Assembly (NCBI RefSeq): GCF_000005505.3
Contig: NC_016133.3
Span: 23,958,555-24,022,554 of the forward strand
Direction: 5' to 3'
DNA length: 64,000 bases
Origin: Brachypodium distachyon
Taxonomy: Eukaryota; Streptophyta; Magnoliopsida; Poales; Poaceae
Positions within the stretch are counted from its first letter, which is position 1, and every line of letters begins with the position of its first letter. The notes beneath the pieces are model-generated. The model saw nothing but the letters and a program-made list of their open reading frames with translations. It was not told the origin of the DNA and ran no database searches. Both the position numbers and the translations under genes were made by a program. Shown here in pieces: positions 63,621-64,000 of the stretch.

Positions 63621-64000
63621 CGCGACCAGAAGGATGAGGAGCTGGCCCCGATCTGTGCCAAGATCAAAGCGTTCCGTGAGGCTGGGATCACGGACACGGA
63701 TGTGGCATGCCCCTTCATCGGGAGGCGCGTCGCTCCCCTACAGCGGCGCTCACATCCGGCATGGATGTACACCGGGCTGGGCGACCGAACCCGGTTGCAG
63801 CGTACGAAACTCTCGCCAGACGAGATACGGTTCTTGGTGAAGGGCATCACCGGCGAGGACGAAGCCTTCTGGTTGCCACCGCTTAGAGCGCAACCGCTCC
63901 ATGTTGGGATCCCGAACCAGGAGCCCGGTATGTCCCACTCTGCGATGAGTGGGAGATCTTGGAAGACCCCTCGGCGCCGCCCTCCCGCCCGCAACCCAGG
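63621..64000 (+). pseudogene. aORF-family fragment at the right edge
   Basis: The frame from 63621 reads DQKDEELAPICAKIKAFREA, GITDTDVACPFIGRRVAPLQ, then HPAWMYTGLGDRTRLQ and FLVKGITGEDEAFWLPP. It aligns directly with the Tat-c aORF (KIKALRLAGLTDVDVARTFV; PAWMYTGPGDRTRLPE; WVKGISGETFQ) and continues to the window edge. A possible donor-like ggtatg lies at 63928. The N-terminus is missing. Its Tat element should continue to the right. Confidence 0.7.

Noticed and set aside
1..64000. Search for a defence island, toxin system, biosynthetic cluster, tRNA or rRNA genes
   Set aside because: Nothing of the kind is visible. Apart from one xylanase gene the content is plant transposable elements.

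Overview
This window looks like a piece of a grass (Poaceae) nuclear genome. The host gene has short GT-AG and GC-AG introns. The rest is layered remains of LTR-retrotransposon lineages typical of grasses: Ty3/gypsy CRM, Tekay/Del and Tat, and Ty1/copia. There is also a LINE fragment and a CACTA fragment. I see no bacterial operon, CRISPR array, tRNA or rRNA gene. I cannot name the species. I can reconstruct only one cellular gene: a six-exon glycoside hydrolase family 10 endo-1,4-beta-xylanase on the minus strand at 9019-11567, with TATA box, signal peptide, CBM22-like domain, both catalytic glutamates and a poly(A) signal.

Layout. 1-2131: a CRM gag/protease fragment, then an antisense Tekay LTR fragment interrupted by a CRM solo LTR. 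2132-8786: Tat-a (plus), with the pol tail, an antisense extra ORF (aORF) on the minus strand, a polypurine tract and the 3' LTR. 8787-11810: the xylanase gene. 11905-12140: LINE reverse transcriptase fragment. 12141-13774: CACTA remnant with a Ulp1/C48-like domain. 13775-20348: Tat-b (plus), with 5' LTR, PBS, gag, protease, RT (split by a solo LTR) and two RNase H domains. 20349-32117: Tat-c (minus), with 3' LTR, an oppositely oriented aORF, nested tandem repeats and a pol carrying RT, RNase H, archaeal-type RNase H and integrase. 32118-41588: a Ty1/copia element (minus) lacking RT and RNase H, flanked by two copies of a 2.88 kb block made of copia LTR, Tat LTR fragment and Tekay pol fragment. 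40748-57108: a Tekay head-to-tail array (pol-LTR-leader-gag-LTR-PBS-orf0-gag-pol-LTR-leader). 57109-57745: Tat LTR fragment. 57746-60290: Tat-d (minus), with LTR edge, 81-bp minisatellite, and aORF with its own TATA box. 60291-60614: inverted aORF-family fragment. 60615-63600: third Tekay LTR. 63621-64000: another aORF-family fragment.

How the parts relate. Every retroelement coding region carries stops, frameshifts or deletions, so none looks autonomous as it stands. The plus-strand Tekay element at 47338-56814 is the youngest-looking: its two LTR segments differ by about 1 percent where they can be compared. The recurrent feature without a settled function is the Tat aORF. It lies antisense to pol, is coiled-coil rich in at least two copies, is spliced in at least one and has its own TATA box in at least two. 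At least three copies here share one conserved domain. Reading frames, breakpoints and repeat counts were read by eye; percent differences are hand counts.
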